NCBI RefSeq assembly: GCF_021347895.1
Contig: NC_067122.1
Span: forward strand, 13,133,983 to 13,197,982
Origin: Acanthochromis polyacanthus
Taxonomy: Eukaryota; Chordata; Actinopteri; Pomacentridae
Direction: 5' to 3'
Length of the DNA stretch: 64,000 nt
The notes below the pieces were generated by a model. That model saw only the letters and a list, made by a program, of their open reading frames with translations, did not search any database and was not told the DNA's origin. The position numbers were made by a program, and so were the translations under genes. The number at the start of each line of letters is the position of its first letter. Within the stretch, counting starts at the first letter, position 1. Of the stretch, positions 61,572 through 64,000 are shown piece by piece.

Positions 61572-62683
61572 TAGGGCTGAAGTGATTGCTTGAATGATTG
61601 GAGTAATTTGATTACTAAAATTCCTCGAGGCAAAATTCTCTGACTCGAGGCTTCTATATATTAGACCTGAGGTAACTAACTGCCTGACTGCATTCTGAGT
61701 CTAGACTCAGACCTCATCCTATACAGACTCAGATCTATAATCAATTAATAGTAAGTTGATTTTCAATTTGATGGGACGCTGCTGTTTTAATCAGCGCAGC
61801 TTTTCTAGTGTTTATGGCATTTAGCAGATCAGAGCACTGAACTGGGAAGCCAGTTTAACATCATTAGGCTTTCTGTGTGTAAATTGGCTCGACAAAAACT
61901 AAAACCTCAGTCAGTGTTAACGGGTATGAAGGTGGTTATCAACTTTCTTTGTTACCTCAGACTTTCTGCTTCAAACTTGTCCACACGAACAGGAGCGTTT
62001 AAAGCATCATTCAACTCCTTTTCTGAACAAAATTAAACTATCACGCTCAGCTACTTCAGCCAACAGGTTGTTTAAATAGAAAACAATGAGGAACATAAAA
62101 ATCCACGATGGTAAAAAGCTGGAAATTATGTAAGACAGGAATGCTGGTAGAAAACTGTTAATTGTGCATTTATTTTACAGATCAGTGCAGCTGATTATTT
62201 CTAACTGACAGCTGCACAATAAAACTATCACGCTTCATATATTCAAACATGATATCGTATTGAAGTGCATGTAGGTCTGACACTGTTTCATAATGAAGGA
62301 AATCACTTTAATTTGCGGCCAAATCACAGGGAAACTAATGTTGCTGATTGAATATTCTCTGCATTAAATACAAATAAGCTGATCACTTTTCTTATTTGTG
62401 TTCTCTCAGCTGCAGTACCAGCAGTTTAAACATATTGAAGTAAAGTGAAGTCGTTGCATTGGCTGAGAATCAAACCCAGGCCTTCCACGTGACAAGTGAG
62501 AATTCTACCACTAATGTTTAAACTGTATATGGACAATACACCGCTATTTCTGTTGCACAGCACGCACACTTCTGCTTTTGACATTGTAAAGCATGCCAAA
62601 CGCGCAATCTGATTACTTGATTAAATCACCAGAATAATCGCTAGAATACTCAATTACTAAAATAGTTGATAGCTGTAGCCCTG
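61572..62683. mobile_element. older hAT element, non-autonomous, about 1.1 kb
   Basis: Left end TAGGGCTGAAGTGATTGCTT; right end inverted (…gatagctgtagccctg). 8-bp flanks GTGAAAAC (61564-61571) and TTGAAAAC (62684-62691) differ at one base, fitting an aged target duplication. About 62539-62585 carries 'ctatttctgttgcac…cacttctgcttttga', closely matching the right subterminal region of the element at 46369-46759 and placing both in one lineage. No transposase frame. Confidence 0.75.
62455..62516 (-). pseudogene. decayed tRNA-Gly-like sequence
   Basis: On the minus strand: AGTGGTAGAATTCTCACTTG, then TCACGTGGAAGGCCTGGGTT, then TGATTCTCAGCCAATGCA. This follows tRNA-Gly(GCC) from the second half of the D arm to the 3' end (TCTCAG in place of TCCCGG; CCAATGCA intact). 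The 5' acceptor strand is lost and the anticodon position reads GTC instead of GCC, so it is a pseudogene or a tRNA-derived repeat fragment. It lies inside the hAT element 61572-62683. Confidence 0.7.
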
Positions 62684-64000
62684 TTGAAAACCTCTCTGAG
62701 TGTAAATATCATTTATTTATCTCTGTTGGTAATGAGCTGATAAATGTGCAAAGGATATTCAAAAGGCATATTTGTCTCTAAACCATTCTGGTGCAGTTCA
62801 TACTGTGATAGAGGAAGGTCAAATGAAAGATGGATGCTCCATTTGACAATCCATGACCTCATTTGGTCTTTGAGGCGCCATCACAGTTCATTGTCCCAAC
62901 AATTGCTTTTGGCCAATCTTGGTCTAGCTGAATATGACTTTGCACAGATTTATTACATAGATTTTAAAAAACCCCACTGGTTAAAATCTAGCTACCTTGA
63001 AAACATGTCCATGTTTTGGTTTTTATATTCTAGACGACACGTCATTGGCAAAATAAGCATTCACCACCATGGCTGAACGTTTGCACCTTGAAGCTGCGGT
63101 GTATAGATGACAGGCTTGACTTCAGGGGTTTCATACATAAGAAACCTCAGGAACCAATTCTGTCGGCTTGCAGGGTGAGACTTTTCATTTCACTCTCCTA
63201 CTTTGGCATTGTTTTGTAACTGAACCCACATCACTGAACTGCTCCAGTATAAAAACATGCAATTGTGTAGGTTTAAAAGGTTTCACAGTGTTTGAGAAGA
63301 GAGGCAGGTGAGCTGGTGTGCTTGAGGAGGAGTGGAGAGGAAGGCAAAGTCTTCAAAGATGAAGCAAAGGTGTTGAGTTACATCTACGTCATACTGTTGC
63401 AGGAAGGGACAATTTTCATGAGGAAAACTGTTTTTAATCAATGACTGGAGAGGAACTTTAAATGCTTGAATGACTGACTTTGGCAAAACAGAACTGTACC
63501 AGTCATTTTAACCACCTCATCTCTGGAGGAATAATGTGGATGCTGCGTGTATTCTGCTAAAACTGCAAAGATGAGGAAATGGTTTCCTGAGAGACATCAT
63601 TTGGTTCAAAACACTCACACCATTTCACACTGGCTACACTTACTCCTAAACCGTCTTTTTCTTCTTGTGTTTCGCACCCTCTGACATGCAATTTTTGACC
63701 AAAAGAAAAAAGACACAACCTGGAAACAAAAACACGACTCCAAATTGCTACAGCCTGAAAAAGTCTGACAATCGCTGTATGCAGCTGATTTAAAGCATGA
63801 ATACACCCTGAAATAATGCACTGTATGTCCCAACATGTCAAAAAAAATGTTGAGTTTCATGCTGATAGAAGAAACTGTTCAGAGTTCAAGAAAAAAAATA
63901 ACCTGAAATTGAAAATAATCAACTCTTGGTGTGAAGTATAGATTTATGGACACTGCTGCCAACTGGAGTCTAAAAGGAATTTCTTCTCGTGTTTCTCAGG

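Overview
This is vertebrate nuclear DNA, almost certainly from a ray-finned (teleost) fish. It is AT-rich and intron-dominated, carries teleost-type interspersed repeats and fold-back transposons, and contains one multi-exon gene of a vertebrate-specific receptor family. There are no operons, phage, CRISPR arrays or prokaryotic features, and nearly all open frames longer than 60 codons are chance frames in non-coding DNA.

The one secure gene is a glycine receptor alpha subunit on the minus strand. Eight coding exons (family exons 2 to 9) run from 38829 down to 16782. All have canonical GT/AG boundaries, their phases join perfectly, and their lengths (131, 68, 224, 83, 138, 215, 150 and 294 bp) follow the conserved GLRA gene structure. 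The short cytoplasmic loop (FYFRGYGLGHCLQ) and the TM4 segment (RAKRIDTISRAVFPLSFL) point to the alpha-4 paralogue, glra4. The open frame is intact through TM4, unlike human GLRA4, which is prematurely terminated. Signal-peptide exon 1 is not certain; a phase-compatible candidate lies at 39312-39433.

Layout: 1-305 may hold the last two exons of a plus-strand gene converging on glra4, product unrecognised. 306-16084 is the intergenic 3' side, with an inverted-repeat element (611-1122), a perfect hAT fold-back MITE (3458-3671), a LINE fossil (about 4780-5142), a TIR element with 9-bp target duplication (5369-5922), a CpG-rich long-TIR element (about 12230-12782) and old teleost repeats (14280-14950). 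16085-38829 is glra4. Its introns carry a long CA/TG microsatellite, fold-back copies of a teleost repeat and another teleost repeat. 39434-64000 is upstream flank without a recognisable gene. It holds two related hAT elements (46369-46759 and 61572-62683), a decayed tRNA-Gly-like sequence, a GC-rich orphan ORF (52478-52639) and several stretches that look like conserved regulatory DNA by composition and motif content only.

I found no undescribed multi-gene system. The points most worth checking are the intact alpha-4 receptor, its first exon, the nested-hairpin hAT pair, the self-duplicated 9-bp-TSD element, the orphan ORF and the candidate enhancers.
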